The notes: a model not told the origin generated them from the sequence alone. Shown: positions 47,400 to 56,011, counted from the stretch's first letter. The stretch: 64,000 bases of DNA from Streptomyces sp. NBC_00271 (GCF_036178845.1 NZ_CP108070.1:7750001-7814000), one strand, 5' to 3'. A program made the numbers and translations.

Positions 47400-48209
47400 T
47401 CACAGACCGAAGCGACGCTGGAGGTCCCCGAGCTGTCCGGGAAGACGCGGTGCGCCGGGTTGCTGACCGTGCTGCCCCTGGTGACCGGGTACCCCGCCAC
47501 CGCCGGGCACGCCCGGCTCATGCGGAACGGCCCCCGTGGCCTGCTCGGCCATGAGGACCTCCGTGGACTGCAGCAGGACCGTGCCGGCCCCTACGAACTC
47601 GAACTGGTGCTCCTCTCCAGAGGCCCCGCCGAGGCCTGTCAGTGCACGTAGACCGCCCATGAGGCCTGTCATGTACCCGTGGTCGTAGTGATGGCACGGG
47701 GACGGGCAGTCGGCCCAGCCGACAAGCGCTTGCGGATCCACCCGGATGGGAGGCTCCATGAACACCACCGGACCGTTAGAGGCCGCCACGAACTTGCCGG
47801 TTCCGATCAGCGTCAAAAAGCCCGGCACGATCGATTGCTTGAGCGCGAGACTTGGCTGAAAAGCGAGCAGGTTGCCAGAGCGAATGGTCAGGTTGCCCTC
47901 GTCCAAGTCGTACGAATTCACGTCGAAGGCCCGGTCGGCGAGGAGCATCTTGCCCGAGCCCTCCGCCACCACCCAGTCGCTCGCGTGCAGAGGCGAATGG
48001 AAAGATGTGCGCACGAGACGGTCCAGTCGGCCGTGCCCGATGCCGTTGAAATCCATCGACCCGTAGTAGGCGATCATCTTGCCCTTCTGCAGGAACCACT
48101 GGCTCCCCTTGAGCTCCACGCAGAAGGTGTACTTGTTGACGTTGTCGTCGACCGGCAGGGTCATCGGGTCGTAGATCACCGGGCCGCCCGCAGTCCCGTA
48201 CGCGCTCAC
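47400..48209 (-). CDS. AIM24 family protein, third of three tandem paralogues
   Basis: A 269-residue beta-rich protein of the AIM24/TRAP-like fold (FCVELKGSQWFLQKGKMIAYYGSMDF). Bacterial AIM24 proteins have no firmly known function. It has a longer C-terminal tail, rich in Gly, Pro and Gln, than its two neighbours. The start is GTG 48209, overlapping the upstream paralogue's stop (GTGA), so translation is coupled. All three genes form one minus-strand operon. Confidence 0.85.
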   Translation of the reverse strand: MSAYGTAGGPVIYDPMTLPVDDNVNKYTFCVELKGSQWFLQKGKMIAYYGSMDFNGIGHGRLDRLVRTSFHSPLHASDWVVAEGSGKMLLADRAFDVNSYDLDEGNLTIRSGNLLAFQPSLALKQSIVPGFLTLIGTGKFVAASNGPVVFMEPPIRVDPQALVGWADCPSPCHHYDHGYMTGLMGGLRALTGLGGASGEEHQFEFVGAGTVLLQSTEVLMAEQATGAVPHEPGVPGGGGVPGHQGQHGQQPGAPRLPGQLGDLQRRFGL

Positions 48210-48856
48210 AGTTTTTCCTCCGAGGCCTGGACGTACACCGCACCACTGCCGCTCAGCTCCAGCTGGAACGCCTCGCCCGAGCCGCGGCCCACCATGTCGC
48301 GCCAGCCGAGCGCCGTGGACAGCTTGTTGCGTACGTCACCGTGGTGCGCCACGTACGCCTGGGGGTCGACATGGATGGGGCGCTGGGGGGAGATGGGGAC
48401 CTCGATCACGCCCCCGTGGGCCATCACGGCCACCGCGCCGTGCCCCTTGAGCGTGGTCGTGAAGAGCCCCTGGCCCGTCACCTGGCCGCGGACCATGCCC
48501 ATGACCCCGCCCTGCGAGCCGAGGAACATCGTGCCCTGCTGGAGGGTGCCGTCGAAGGCCAGCAGCCGGTCCGCCTCGACGTACAGGGTGTCGCCCGCGA
48601 GGTTGATCACCTGGATGTGATGGCCGCCGTGCCCGAAGAAGACCGTGCCGCTGCCCTCGACGGTCATCAGCGGGGTCGCCTCATTGGCGACCCGGCGGCC
48701 GATCATCGACATGACCCCGCCCTGGCCGCCCTGGACGTTCGGTGTGAAGGAGACGTCGCCCTTGTAGGCGAGCATCGCGCCGCGCTGACTGAACAGGCGC
48801 TGGCCGGGCAGGACCGTCGCCTCGATCATCTTGGAGTTCACTTCGCGGAACGGCAT
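48206..48856 (-). CDS. AIM24 family protein, second of three
   Basis: A 216-residue AIM24 protein starting MPFREVNSKM. Repeating beta-strand blocks such as GSGTVFFGHGGHHIQVINLAGD and VDPQAYVAHHGDV parallel those of the first paralogue. Its ATG is one base after the stop of the preceding gene. The three copies share the motif pattern TxxGxGxxxFxxxxxxIxxxxL. Function unknown. Confidence 0.85.
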   Translation of the reverse strand: MPFREVNSKMIEATVLPGQRLFSQRGAMLAYKGDVSFTPNVQGGQGGVMSMIGRRVANEATPLMTVEGSGTVFFGHGGHHIQVINLAGDTLYVEADRLLAFDGTLQQGTMFLGSQGGVMGMVRGQVTGQGLFTTTLKGHGAVAVMAHGGVIEVPISPQRPIHVDPQAYVAHHGDVRNKLSTALGWRDMVGRGSGEAFQLELSGSGAVYVQASEEKL

Positions 48857-48857
48857 G

Positions 48858-49490
48858 TCACACGTCCCCCGCGATCGTGTTGCGCTCACTGGGCTGTACG
48901 TACACCAGTCCGTCGCCCTCGAAGCGGATCTGGAAGGCCTCGCCGCCGCCCTCGCCCATGAATGTGCGGAAGGTCACGCCGGCCTGGAAGGACTGCCGGA
49001 CATTGCCCTGGTGCGCGATGTACGCCCCCGGGTCGACCGTCAGCGGGTACTGGGAGCTGACGCGCAGCACCACCGCCGGGCCGTCGGACGTGATCGCCGC
49101 CTGGCCGTGGCCCTCGACGGTGGTCGTGAACAGCCCGTTGCCCTGGGAGGCGCCTCTGAGGCCCGTGAAGGACGTGCCCGTCCGCAGGCCCGCGTCGGTC
49201 GCGAGCAGGTTGCTCGACTCGACGTACAGCTTGTCCCCCTGGAGGTTCACCAGGTTGATCTCGGAGGCCCGGTCCGCGAACCAGCAGGTCCCTTGCCCCT
49301 TCACCTCCATCACCGTCATCTGCTCACCGGTGATGCGCCGGGTCACCATCCCGCGGATCCCCTCCCCACCACCGCTCAGCTTCTTGAACGCCATCTGACC
49401 GTCGTACGCGACCATCGAGCCGTTCTTCGCCTTCACGGCGTCCCCGGTCATGTCGACGGCCAGCACCTTGCTGCCTTGAAGTCGGAACAT
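48858..49490 (-). CDS. AIM24 family protein, first of three
   Basis: A 210-residue AIM24 protein beginning MFRLQGSKVLAVDMTGDAVK. It contains KGQGTCWFADRASEINLVNL and VDPGAYIAHQGNVRQSF, mirrored in the second copy. The ribosome site is weak, and GTG 49496 is an alternative start. It is divergent from the DUF3817 gene at 49705. The 214-bp space holds a near-palindrome, CGCTTGTG...CACAAAGCG (49641-49665), around TACGTT. Confidence 0.83.
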   Translation of the reverse strand: MFRLQGSKVLAVDMTGDAVKAKNGSMVAYDGQMAFKKLSGGGEGIRGMVTRRITGEQMTVMEVKGQGTCWFADRASEINLVNLQGDKLYVESSNLLATDAGLRTGTSFTGLRGASQGNGLFTTTVEGHGQAAITSDGPAVVLRVSSQYPLTVDPGAYIAHQGNVRQSFQAGVTFRTFMGEGGGEAFQIRFEGDGLVYVQPSERNTIAGDV

Positions 49491-49704
49491 CGCCACGTGG
49501 TGAAGGTAGCGGCAGGGCGGGGACGCGGACAGGGTCCAGAGGTGGATCTCACCCCTGAGCGGACCCTTAGGGGCCAAGCGGACATCCCCGCCCCGCACCC
49601 CGGGGCCGTGGTGCCCCGGCTCGGGTGCCACAATGGTGGACGCTTGTGCTTACGTTCACAAAGCGGCTCCCCGCCGAAAGCGAATCTCCCACCGAAGGTG
49701 ACCC

Positions 49705-50052
49705 GTGGACATTAAGACCGCCACCGCCCTCCGCCGCCTGCGCCTGGTCTCGGCCCCCGAGGCCGTCTCCTTCCTGCTGCTGCTCCTCTGCTCGGTGCTG
49801 AAGCGGACCACGGACTTCAACGGGGTGCCCGTCATGGGCTCCATCCACGGGATCCTCTTCATCCTCTACGTGATCTTCTGGGCGGACGCCTGGAGCCGCA
49901 CCAAGTGGGGCAAGAAGACGGCGGCCCTCTACTTCGTCCTCTCCGTGCTGCCCACCGGCGGCTTCTTCGCCGAGCGCAAGCTGCGGCGCGAGAGCGAGGA
50001 CGCGGTCATCGCCTCCCGTGCCCGCCGCGAGGGAGTCGTGGAGTCCTCATGA
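49705..50052 (+). CDS. DUF3817 domain-containing membrane protein (copy 1)
   Basis: A 115-residue protein with three hydrophobic helices. DUF3817 marks are [31 protein letters not shown] and [12 protein letters not shown]. The family is actinobacterial, of unknown function. GTG 49705 has GAAGGTGA upstream. Its stop overlaps the start of the thiamine-binding gene (ATGA). A second DUF3817 gene lies at 55599. Confidence 0.86.
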   Translation: MDIKTATALRRLRLVSAPEAVSFLLLLLCSVLKRTTDFNGVPVMGSIHGILFILYVIFWADAWSRTKWGKKTAALYFVLSVLPTGGFFAERKLRRESEDAVIASRARREGVVESS

Positions 50053-50342
50053 TCGTCGCCTTCTCCGTGACGCCCCTGGGCGTCGGCGAGGACGTCGGGG
50101 AGTACGTAGCCGACGCCGTCCGGGTCGTGCGCGAATCGGGGCTGCCGAACCGCACCGACGCCATGTTCACCTCCGTAGAAGGTGGGTGGGACGAAGTGAT
50201 GGACGTGGTCAAGCGCGCCGTCGCCGCCGTCGAGGCACGGGCGCCGCGCGTCTCCGTCGTCCTGAAGGCGGACATCCGCCCCGGCGTGACGGACGGCCTG
50301 ACCTCCAAGGTGGAGACGGTGGAGCGGCACCTGTCCGCGTAG
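50049..50342 (+). CDS. Thiamine-binding (MTH1187/YkoF family) protein
   Basis: A 97-residue ferredoxin-like-fold protein: [20 protein letters not shown], then [20 protein letters not shown] and [12 protein letters not shown]. Members bind thiamine or related ligands; physiological role unclear. Its ATG overlaps the DUF3817 stop, forming a two-gene unit closed by a clear terminator. Confidence 0.86.
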   Translation: MIVAFSVTPLGVGEDVGEYVADAVRVVRESGLPNRTDAMFTSVEGGWDEVMDVVKRAVAAVEARAPRVSVVLKADIRPGVTDGLTSKVETVERHLSA

Positions 50343-50362
50343 GCCTCCGGCGGGAAGACCCG

Positions 50363-50391
50363 AAACCCCGGTCCAGTGGGCCGGGGTTTTT
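50363..50391 (+). terminator. Rho-independent terminator with T run
   Basis: AAACCCCGGTCC-AGT-GGGCCGGGGTTT (50363-50389) is a 12-bp stem with one T-G pair and a 3-nt loop, followed by TT. It lies 21 nt after the thiamine-binding gene stop and insulates the TetR-controlled operon promoter that begins 13 bp later. Confidence 0.92.
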
Positions 50392-50403
50392 CGCGCCCGA
50401 TTG

Positions 50404-50462
50404 TTTGAGCGATCGCTCAAATCCCGGTAATCTCAGGCCTGATCGATTGAGCGATCGCTCAA
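50404..50462. promoter_or_regulatory. Twin perfect palindromic operators of the TetR operon
   Basis: TTTGAGCGATCGCTCAAA (50404-50421, 18 bp) and TTGAGCGATCGCTCAA (50447-50462, 16 bp) are perfect palindromes with the same core. Their centres are 42 bp apart, four helical turns, so dimers would bind the same face. They bracket the expected promoter (CCGGTAATCTCAGG between them) and end 29 bp before the first gene. The TetR gene is third in the operon, implying autorepression. Confidence 0.88.
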
Positions 50463-50491
50463 AAGTGGTCACTGATCTGGGGGTTCGGTAA

Positions 50492-51241
50492 ATGGGGCTC
50501 TACGTAGAGACACATGTACGAGGCGATCTCGACGACCTGTGGGCACGGACGCAGGACCCCGCGCAGCACCAGCGCTGGGACCTGAGGTTCACCTCCATCG
50601 ACCACCTCCCGCGCATCGAGGGCGAACCGCAGCGCTTCCGGTACGCCACCCGGGTGCTGCCCTTCCTGACCGTCGCCGGGACGGGCACCTGCGCCGGGGA
50701 GAAGGAGCGCCCCGACGGCACCCGCACCTCCGCCCTGCGCTTCGCCTCCCCGCACCCGCTCTCCCTCCTCGCCGAGGGCAGCGGCTACTGGCGCTACGTC
50801 CCCGACGCCGACGGCGTCCGCTTCCTCACCGGATACGACTACCGCCCGCGCTGGGGCCGCTTCGGAGCCGTGGCCGACCGGCTCCTCTTCCGCCCCCTCA
50901 TCGGCTGGGCCACGGCCTGGTCCTTCGACCGGCTGCGGCTGTGGCTGGAGCGGGACATCACACCGGAGCGGGCGCTGCGCCACTGGCTCGCCGAGTGCGC
51001 CGTGCGCGGCTTCGTCCTGCTGGCCGCCTGCTCGGGCACGGTGTACGGGGCGCTCGTGGACGGGGCGGGCCCACTGGCGCCGCTCGCCCTCTACTCGACC
51101 CCCGTACTGGCCGTCGTCGCCGCCCTCCTGGCGCTCTTCGCGCCCCCGCTGCCCGGCACCCCGGCCGCCCGCCGCTGCCAGCGCACCCCGATCACGCAGG
51201 CCCGTGCGCCGCGCGTCCTGGCCACCCTGGAGCAGCGGTGA
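50492..51241 (+). CDS. SRPBCC (START-like) domain protein with C-terminal membrane helices
   Basis: A 249-residue protein. The N-terminal 150 residues resemble the SRPBCC/polyketide-cyclase lipid-binding fold (MGLYVETHVRGDLDDLWART, then GTGTCAGEKERPDGTRTSAL). Two hydrophobic helices follow (about 168-190 and 195-215). It may handle a lipid or hydrophobic ligand at the membrane. The ATG follows GGGGG. Its TGA overlaps the next gene's GTG (GTGA). First gene of the TetR-controlled operon. Confidence 0.8.
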   Translation: MGLYVETHVRGDLDDLWARTQDPAQHQRWDLRFTSIDHLPRIEGEPQRFRYATRVLPFLTVAGTGTCAGEKERPDGTRTSALRFASPHPLSLLAEGSGYWRYVPDADGVRFLTGYDYRPRWGRFGAVADRLLFRPLIGWATAWSFDRLRLWLERDITPERALRHWLAECAVRGFVLLAACSGTVYGALVDGAGPLAPLALYSTPVLAVVAALLALFAPPLPGTPAARRCQRTPITQARAPRVLATLEQR

Positions 51242-51921
51242 CCCCCTCCATCTTCCGCACCGCGATGGGCGCCGACTTCGACCGCCTCCACCCCGAGCTG
51301 CGCCGACGCTTCTCCGTGGGCCTGGCCGGCGGCGAGGCGTGCACCGGCCACGGCGTCATGGACCGCGTCTGGCACGGAAGGGGCTTCGTGAAGCCGTTCC
51401 TGGCCCTCGGCGGCACCCGCAACATCCTCGTCCCGCGTGCGGGCCGGAACGTCCCCTTCATGATCGAGAATGTGCCCTACGCCGACACCTTCGGCCGTGA
51501 GACGGTGAGCTTCGTGCGCACCTTCGACCTGCCCGGCCGCTCCCGCCGCTTCGATGCCCAGATGGTGCTGAGCCCCAAGGGCGACCGCGTCCTCGACTAC
51601 CTCGGCACACATCAGCACCTCGCCAGCGACCTGCACCTGCGCGCCGAGCCCGACGGTTCCCTGCTGATCCGCTCCGGCGAACACCGCTTCCGGGAGGGCC
51701 CGGTGGACGTCCGCGTCCCCGAACTCATCGGCGCCGACGCGGAGGTGCGCGAGTCCTTCGACGACTCCACGGGTCGCTTCCACATCCAGGTGCGGGTCGT
51801 GAACCGCCACTTCGGCCCGCTCTTCGGCTACGAGGGCAGCTTCCGGGCGACGTACACCGACGTCCGTACCCGCGGGGTGCGGCCCGGGCTGCGGCCCGTC
51901 CGCGAGGAGGCGCGCGCGTGA
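51238..51921 (+). CDS. DUF4166 domain-containing protein
   Basis: A 227-residue protein: FRTAMGADFDRLHPELRRRF, then GVMDRVWHGRGFVKPFLALG and NVPYADTFGRETVSFVRTF. This is the DUF4166 pattern; its function is unknown. It is overlapped at both ends by 4 nt (GTGA with the SRPBCC gene and with the TetR gene), so all three are translationally coupled. Confidence 0.82.
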   Translation: MTPSIFRTAMGADFDRLHPELRRRFSVGLAGGEACTGHGVMDRVWHGRGFVKPFLALGGTRNILVPRAGRNVPFMIENVPYADTFGRETVSFVRTFDLPGRSRRFDAQMVLSPKGDRVLDYLGTHQHLASDLHLRAEPDGSLLIRSGEHRFREGPVDVRVPELIGADAEVRESFDDSTGRFHIQVRVVNRHFGPLFGYEGSFRATYTDVRTRGVRPGLRPVREEARA

Positions 51922-52550
51922 GCGAGGCGACCCGGGCGAAACTGCTGGAGGGCGCCCTGCGGACGCTCACCGAGCAGGGGATCGCGAAGACCTCGGCCCG
52001 TACGATCGCGGCGACCGCCGGGGTCAACCAGGCCCTCGTCTTCTACCACTTCGGGTCTGTGGACGAGTTGCTGTCGGCCGCGGTCCGCCACGGGGCGGAG
52101 CAGCGGGTCGCGCACTACCGGGAGAGGCTCGCCGAGGTCGGGTCGCTGGCGGAACTCCTGGCGTTCGGGCGGGAGATGCACGAGGTGGAGCGGGCCGAGG
52201 GGCATGTCGCCGTCCTGGGGCAGCTCCTCGCCGGGGCGCAGACGGACGCGCGTCTGGCGCCCGCGACCTCGGCGGGGCTGGATCTGTGGATCACCGAGAT
52301 CGAGCGGGTCCTGGTCCGGGTCCTGGCGCCGACCCCGCTCGGCGAGTTCGCCGATCCGGCCGGGCTGGCGCGTGCCGTCGCCGCGTCCTTCGTCGGCATC
52401 GAGCTGTACGAGGGGGTCGACCCCGAGGGTTCCCGGGCCGCCCTCGACGCCCTGGAACAACTGGCCGCCCTGGTCGCCGCCCTCGACACCCTCGGCCCGG
52501 TCGCCCAACGAGCCATCCGCCACCACCTGCGCCGCACCACGCGCGGCTGA
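51918..52550 (+). CDS. TetR/AcrR family regulator, probable repressor of its own operon
   Basis: A 210-residue regulator. The N-terminal helix-turn-helix reads LRTLTEQGIAKTSARTIAAT, then AGVNQALVFYHFGSVDELL, typical of TetR. The C-terminal ligand domain is helical. Its GTG overlaps the DUF4166 stop. The twin TTGAGCGATCGCTCAA operators upstream of the operon are the natural targets. The ligand may be a lipid-like compound handled by the SRPBCC protein. Confidence 0.9.
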   Translation: MSEATRAKLLEGALRTLTEQGIAKTSARTIAATAGVNQALVFYHFGSVDELLSAAVRHGAEQRVAHYRERLAEVGSLAELLAFGREMHEVERAEGHVAVLGQLLAGAQTDARLAPATSAGLDLWITEIERVLVRVLAPTPLGEFADPAGLARAVAASFVGIELYEGVDPEGSRAALDALEQLAALVAALDTLGPVAQRAIRHHLRRTTRG

Positions 52551-52570
52551 CCGAGGTGACGCGGGGCGGG

Positions 52571-53557
52571 CTACTGCTCCGCACCCGACGCCAGCGCCAT
52601 CCCCAGGGGGGTGCGTTCGTACAGGACCTGGTGGCCGTAGCGGCGTGAGGTGAGCAGGCCTCCGGCGCGCAGGACCGTGAGGTGGGCGGAGACGGACGAC
52701 GGGGCGAGTTGGAGGCGGTGGGCGAGGGCTGTCGTGGTGGTGGGTTCGTCCAGGGCCGTGAGGACGGTGGCCCTGCCCCGTCCCAGGAGTCGCACGAGGG
52801 CGTCGGGGGTGTGGTCCGTCGGTTCGGCCCACAGACCGCCGATGCCGCGGGCGGGGTAGGCGAGCGTGGGCTGCCAGGGGGGCTCGAAGGAACTGACCAC
52901 CTCCGGCCAGATGAAGACGCTCGGTACCAGAATCAGGCCCTGGCCCGCGAGGTCCCGCTCGTGCCGGCCCTTCCACTCGATGGTCAGCGTGTGGGAGCGC
53001 CAGCCGAACCGACGGTCGATCTCCGGCAGCAGCCCGCCCAGACCGACCTCCGCGAGCCGCCGCGAGTGGAACGCGATGTCCGCCTCCAGCAGGGCGCGCA
53101 GCCGCGGCCAGTCCGGCTCGACGAGCGCGTGCCAGGCCGTCTCCATCAGGTCGGCCAGCTCCTGGACCATACGCATCGGGTCCTTCAACAGCGACCGGCC
53201 CCGGAACGACTCGAGGGCGCCGGGAGTGTCCGCGAGCGACCTCGCGGCCTCCTCGCGGGCCGCCTCGGGGTCGGCCGTGCGGACCGCCGCGATCTCCTCC
53301 TCGAAGGTGGCCGCAGGACCGATCGGGGGCGGGCAGAGCCAGTCGGGGCAGTAGCCGCGCTGCGGCATCAGCAGCCACAGCGGCGCGAGGTCGAGTCCGG
53401 CGGCGGCCGCGCGGATACGGCGCAGCCAGTGCGCGTGGTAGCCGTGCCGCGCGGGACGGTTGAGCGTGCGGACCGCCTCCTGCGTCTCCCACAGGGGCGA
53501 CACCGCGAAACGGCAGTTGAGGAGGTCGTCCTCCCCGAAGTGCAGAAGGGAAGGCAA
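52571..53557 (-). CDS. ArsR-type winged-helix regulator with DUF5937-like N-terminal domain
   Basis: A 328-residue protein. The last 90 residues are an ArsR winged helix (ATVLTALDEPTTTTALAHRL, then LAPSSVSAHLTVLRAGGLLT). The N-terminal 230 residues resemble DUF5937, found fused to ArsR domains in streptomycetes. The start is probably TTG 53557 (MPSLLHFGED) after a G-rich site. It is divergent from an MFS transporter with an operator-like palindrome between them. Confidence 0.84.
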   Translation of the reverse strand: MPSLLHFGEDDLLNCRFAVSPLWETQEAVRTLNRPARHGYHAHWLRRIRAAAAGLDLAPLWLLMPQRGYCPDWLCPPPIGPAATFEEEIAAVRTADPEAAREEAARSLADTPGALESFRGRSLLKDPMRMVQELADLMETAWHALVEPDWPRLRALLEADIAFHSRRLAEVGLGGLLPEIDRRFGWRSHTLTIEWKGRHERDLAGQGLILVPSVFIWPEVVSSFEPPWQPTLAYPARGIGGLWAEPTDHTPDALVRLLGRGRATVLTALDEPTTTTALAHRLQLAPSSVSAHLTVLRAGGLLTSRRYGHQVLYERTPLGMALASGAEQ

Positions 53558-53584
53558 GGAAAGGCACCCCCTGAAGCCTGAAGA

Positions 53585-53600
53585 TTCGGCTGGAGCCGAA
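53585..53600. promoter_or_regulatory. Palindromic operator between the ArsR and MFS genes
   Basis: TTCGGCT-GG-AGCCGAA is a perfect 7-2-7 inverted repeat in the 99-bp divergent promoter region. It lies 28 bp from the regulator start and 57 bp from the transporter start, a typical place for a regulator controlling both genes. Confidence 0.7.
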
Positions 53601-53656
53601 ACTCTACGGGTCGGCCCCGACGGGTGAGCACGCTGTTGCCCATGCCGGAAGCAGAC

Positions 53657-54982
53657 ATGGCGGAGACGAAGGCCACAACGACGCTCCCCGACCCACCGAC
53701 CACCCCACCGAACGCGCCCGAAGCCACGGGCTACGGCCGGGTCTTCGCCGTACGGGAGTTCCGCGCCGTCTTCGCCGCCCACGCGTTCTCGCTGCTCGGG
53801 CTGGTGGTCAGCGAGCTCGCCCTGTCCGTCCTGGTCTACGACCTGACGGGCTCGCCCCTGATGAGCGCCCTGACGTTCGCCCTCGGCTTCCTCCCGTACC
53901 TCGTCGGCGGCACCCTCCTCGCCGGCGCCGCGGACCGCTTCCCGGCCCGCCGGGTCCTCGTGGTGTGCGACCTGGTGTGCGCGGGCTGCGTGGCCGTCAT
54001 GGTGGTGCCGGGCGCGCCCATCGCCGTACTGCTGGCCATGCGCTGCGCGCTCGCCGTCGTCTCACCGCTCTTCCAGGGGGCGCGGACGGCGACGCTGACC
54101 GACGTCCTCGGCGACGGCGACCTGTTCGTACTGGGCCGCTCCTTGCTGCGCATCGTCTCGCAGGGCGCGCTGCTCGCCGGGTTCGGGCTCGGCGGCGTGC
54201 TGCTCACCGTCGTGTCACCGCGCGGCGCGCTGCTCATCACGGTGTGCACCTTCCTGACCTCCGCCGCGGTGCTGCGCTTCGGCACCCGGCGACGGCCCGC
54301 GCGGGCCCGTCACGAAGGCGCGCTGGTGCGGGACTCGCTCCACGGAACCCGCAGGATCCTCGCCGACCGGCGTGTACGGGCCCTGCTCCTGCTGTTCTGG
54401 GTGCCGCCGATGTTCGCCGTCGCGCCGGAGGCGCTGGCCGCGCCCTACGCCGACGGGCTCGGCGCCGGATCGGCCGGGCTCGGCCTGCTGATGTGCGCCC
54501 TGCCGGTCGGCACGATCGCGGGGGAGCTGTACGCGGGTTCGAGGCTGAGGCCCGCCACCCGCACCCGGCTCGCCCTCCCGCTCGTCTGCGTCACCCTGCT
54601 GCCGTACGTCGGTTACGTCCTGCGGCCGGACCTCGGCTGGTCGCTGGCCCTGCTGCTGCTCGCGGGCACCGGATCCGCGTACTCGCTCGGCCTGGACCAG
54701 TGGTTCGTGCGGGCCGTGCCCGAGGAGCTGCGAGGGCGGGCGATGACGCTGAACACCGCCGGTCTGATGACCGTCCAGGGGGTGGGGATGGCGCTGTCGG
54801 GGGTGGCGGCGGAGTTCGCCGGAGTGCGGGCGACCGTCGCGGGCGCGGGGGTGCTGGGCACCGTCTGCTGCGTACTGCTGGCGGTGGAGGCGCGGCGTAC
54901 GGAAGGGGCCGCGACCCCCGTCGTAGAGGGGTCCGGGACCGAAAGGCGAGACGGGGCTGACCAGCATATGACCGGCGGGTAA
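53657..54982 (+). CDS. Major facilitator superfamily exporter
   Basis: A 441-residue protein with about twelve hydrophobic segments. The loop after helix 2 reads GAADRFPARRVLVV, a common form of the MFS motif A. ATG 53657 (MAETKATTT) has GGAAG with 6-nt spacing; earlier in-frame starts (53624, 53642) lack one. The neighbouring ArsR-type gene probably regulates it. Substrate unknown. Confidence 0.87.
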   Translation: MAETKATTTLPDPPTTPPNAPEATGYGRVFAVREFRAVFAAHAFSLLGLVVSELALSVLVYDLTGSPLMSALTFALGFLPYLVGGTLLAGAADRFPARRVLVVCDLVCAGCVAVMVVPGAPIAVLLAMRCALAVVSPLFQGARTATLTDVLGDGDLFVLGRSLLRIVSQGALLAGFGLGGVLLTVVSPRGALLITVCTFLTSAAVLRFGTRRRPARARHEGALVRDSLHGTRRILADRRVRALLLLFWVPPMFAVAPEALAAPYADGLGAGSAGLGLLMCALPVGTIAGELYAGSRLRPATRTRLALPLVCVTLLPYVGYVLRPDLGWSLALLLLAGTGSAYSLGLDQWFVRAVPEELRGRAMTLNTAGLMTVQGVGMALSGVAAEFAGVRATVAGAGVLGTVCCVLLAVEARRTEGAATPVVEGSGTERRDGADQHMTGG

Positions 54983-54993
54983 GGTCTTATGCC

Positions 54994-55503
54994 GTGCCGA
55001 AGCCGCTCAGCCTTGCCTTCGATCCCATCGCCCGTGCCGACGAACTCTGGAAGCAGCGCTGGGGATCCGTGCCGTCCATGGCCGCGATCACCTCGATCAT
55101 GCGCGCGCACCAGATCCTGCTCGCCGAGGTCGACGCGGTCGTCAAGCCGTACGGACTCACCTTCGCGCGCTACGAGGCACTGGTCCTGCTCACCTTCTCC
55201 AAGGCCGGCGAGCTCCCGATGTCCAAGATCGGCGAGCGCCTCATGGTGCACCCGACCTCCGTCACGAACACCGTGGACCGGCTGGTGAAGTCCGGGCTCG
55301 TCGACAAGCGGCCCAACCCCAACGACGGGCGCGGCACGCTCGCCTCCATCACCGAGAAGGGCCGTGAGGTCTGCGACGCGGCGACCCGCGACCTGATGGC
55401 GATGGACTTCGGGCTCGGGGCCTACGACTCCGAGGAGTGCGCGGAGATCTTCGCGATGCTGCGGCCCCTGCGCATCGCCGCGAGCGACTTCGACGAGGAA
55501 TAG
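54994..55503 (+). CDS. MarR family transcriptional regulator
   Basis: A 169-residue regulator: YGLTFARYEALVLLTFSKAG, then MSKIGERLMVHPTSVTNTVD (recognition helix region) and the wing KRPNPNDGRGTLASITEKG. The start is GTG with AAGG about 9 nt upstream. It lies 11 bp after the MFS stop on the same strand and may share its transcript. The second DUF3817 gene follows after 95 bp. Confidence 0.9.
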   Translation: MPKPLSLAFDPIARADELWKQRWGSVPSMAAITSIMRAHQILLAEVDAVVKPYGLTFARYEALVLLTFSKAGELPMSKIGERLMVHPTSVTNTVDRLVKSGLVDKRPNPNDGRGTLASITEKGREVCDAATRDLMAMDFGLGAYDSEECAEIFAMLRPLRIAASDFDEE

Positions 55504-55598
55504 ACGAGGGACAGAGAAAGGGACGAGCGGAGGTACAGGGGCGCGCCGGGGCAGGGGTGCTCGTAGATCGCGCAAATGGGGTCGTTACGCTCATCCCC

Positions 55599-55937
55599 AT
55601 GAAGAAGAGCGTGCTGACCCGCTACCGCGTGATGGCCTACGTCACCGGTGTGCTGCTGGTCCTGCTGACCCTCGGTGTGATCGCCAAGTACGTGCTCGAC
55701 ATGAACGGTGCCGTGGACTTCACCCGCGTCGTCGCCATCGCGCACGGCTGGCTGTACGTCGTCTACCTGGTCTTCGCCTTCGACCTGGGCGCCAAGGCGA
55801 AGTGGCCGGTGGGCAAGCAGCTGTGGGTGCTGCTCGCGGGGACCATTCCGACGGCCGCGTTCTTCGTGGAGCGGAAGGTCACCCAGGAGCTGGAGTCGAA
55901 GATCGCGGAGGACTCTCCGGCGGTCGTCAAGGCGTAA
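55599..55937 (+). CDS. DUF3817 domain-containing membrane protein (copy 2)
   Basis: A 112-residue three-helix protein (YRVMAYVTGVLLVLLTLGVI, then AHGWLYVVYLVFAFDLGAK, LAGTIPTAAFFVERKV). It is a paralogue of the protein at 49705. No ribosome site precedes the ATG; TACGCT lies 8 nt upstream of it, so transcription may begin at the start codon (leaderless mRNA). Confidence 0.87.
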   Translation: MKKSVLTRYRVMAYVTGVLLVLLTLGVIAKYVLDMNGAVDFTRVVAIAHGWLYVVYLVFAFDLGAKAKWPVGKQLWVLLAGTIPTAAFFVERKVTQELESKIAEDSPAVVKA

Positions 55938-55986
55938 CCCCTGCCGCCACGGGAGTGGTCCGTGGCGGTTTGCCATCGACATTTAG

Positions 55987-55998
55987 TAGGACGTCCTA
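55987..55998. promoter_or_regulatory. Palindromic operator at the icmA promoter
   Basis: TAGGACGTCCTA is a perfect 12-bp palindrome inside a longer near-symmetric stretch (TTTAGTAGGAC / GTCCTAGTAAA, one mismatched pair). It ends 13 bp before the icmA ATG. TAGTAA/TAAATT just after it could serve as -10 of a leaderless transcript, so a bound repressor would block the promoter. Confidence 0.7.
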
Positions 55999-56011
55999 GT
56001 AAATTCGAAGC

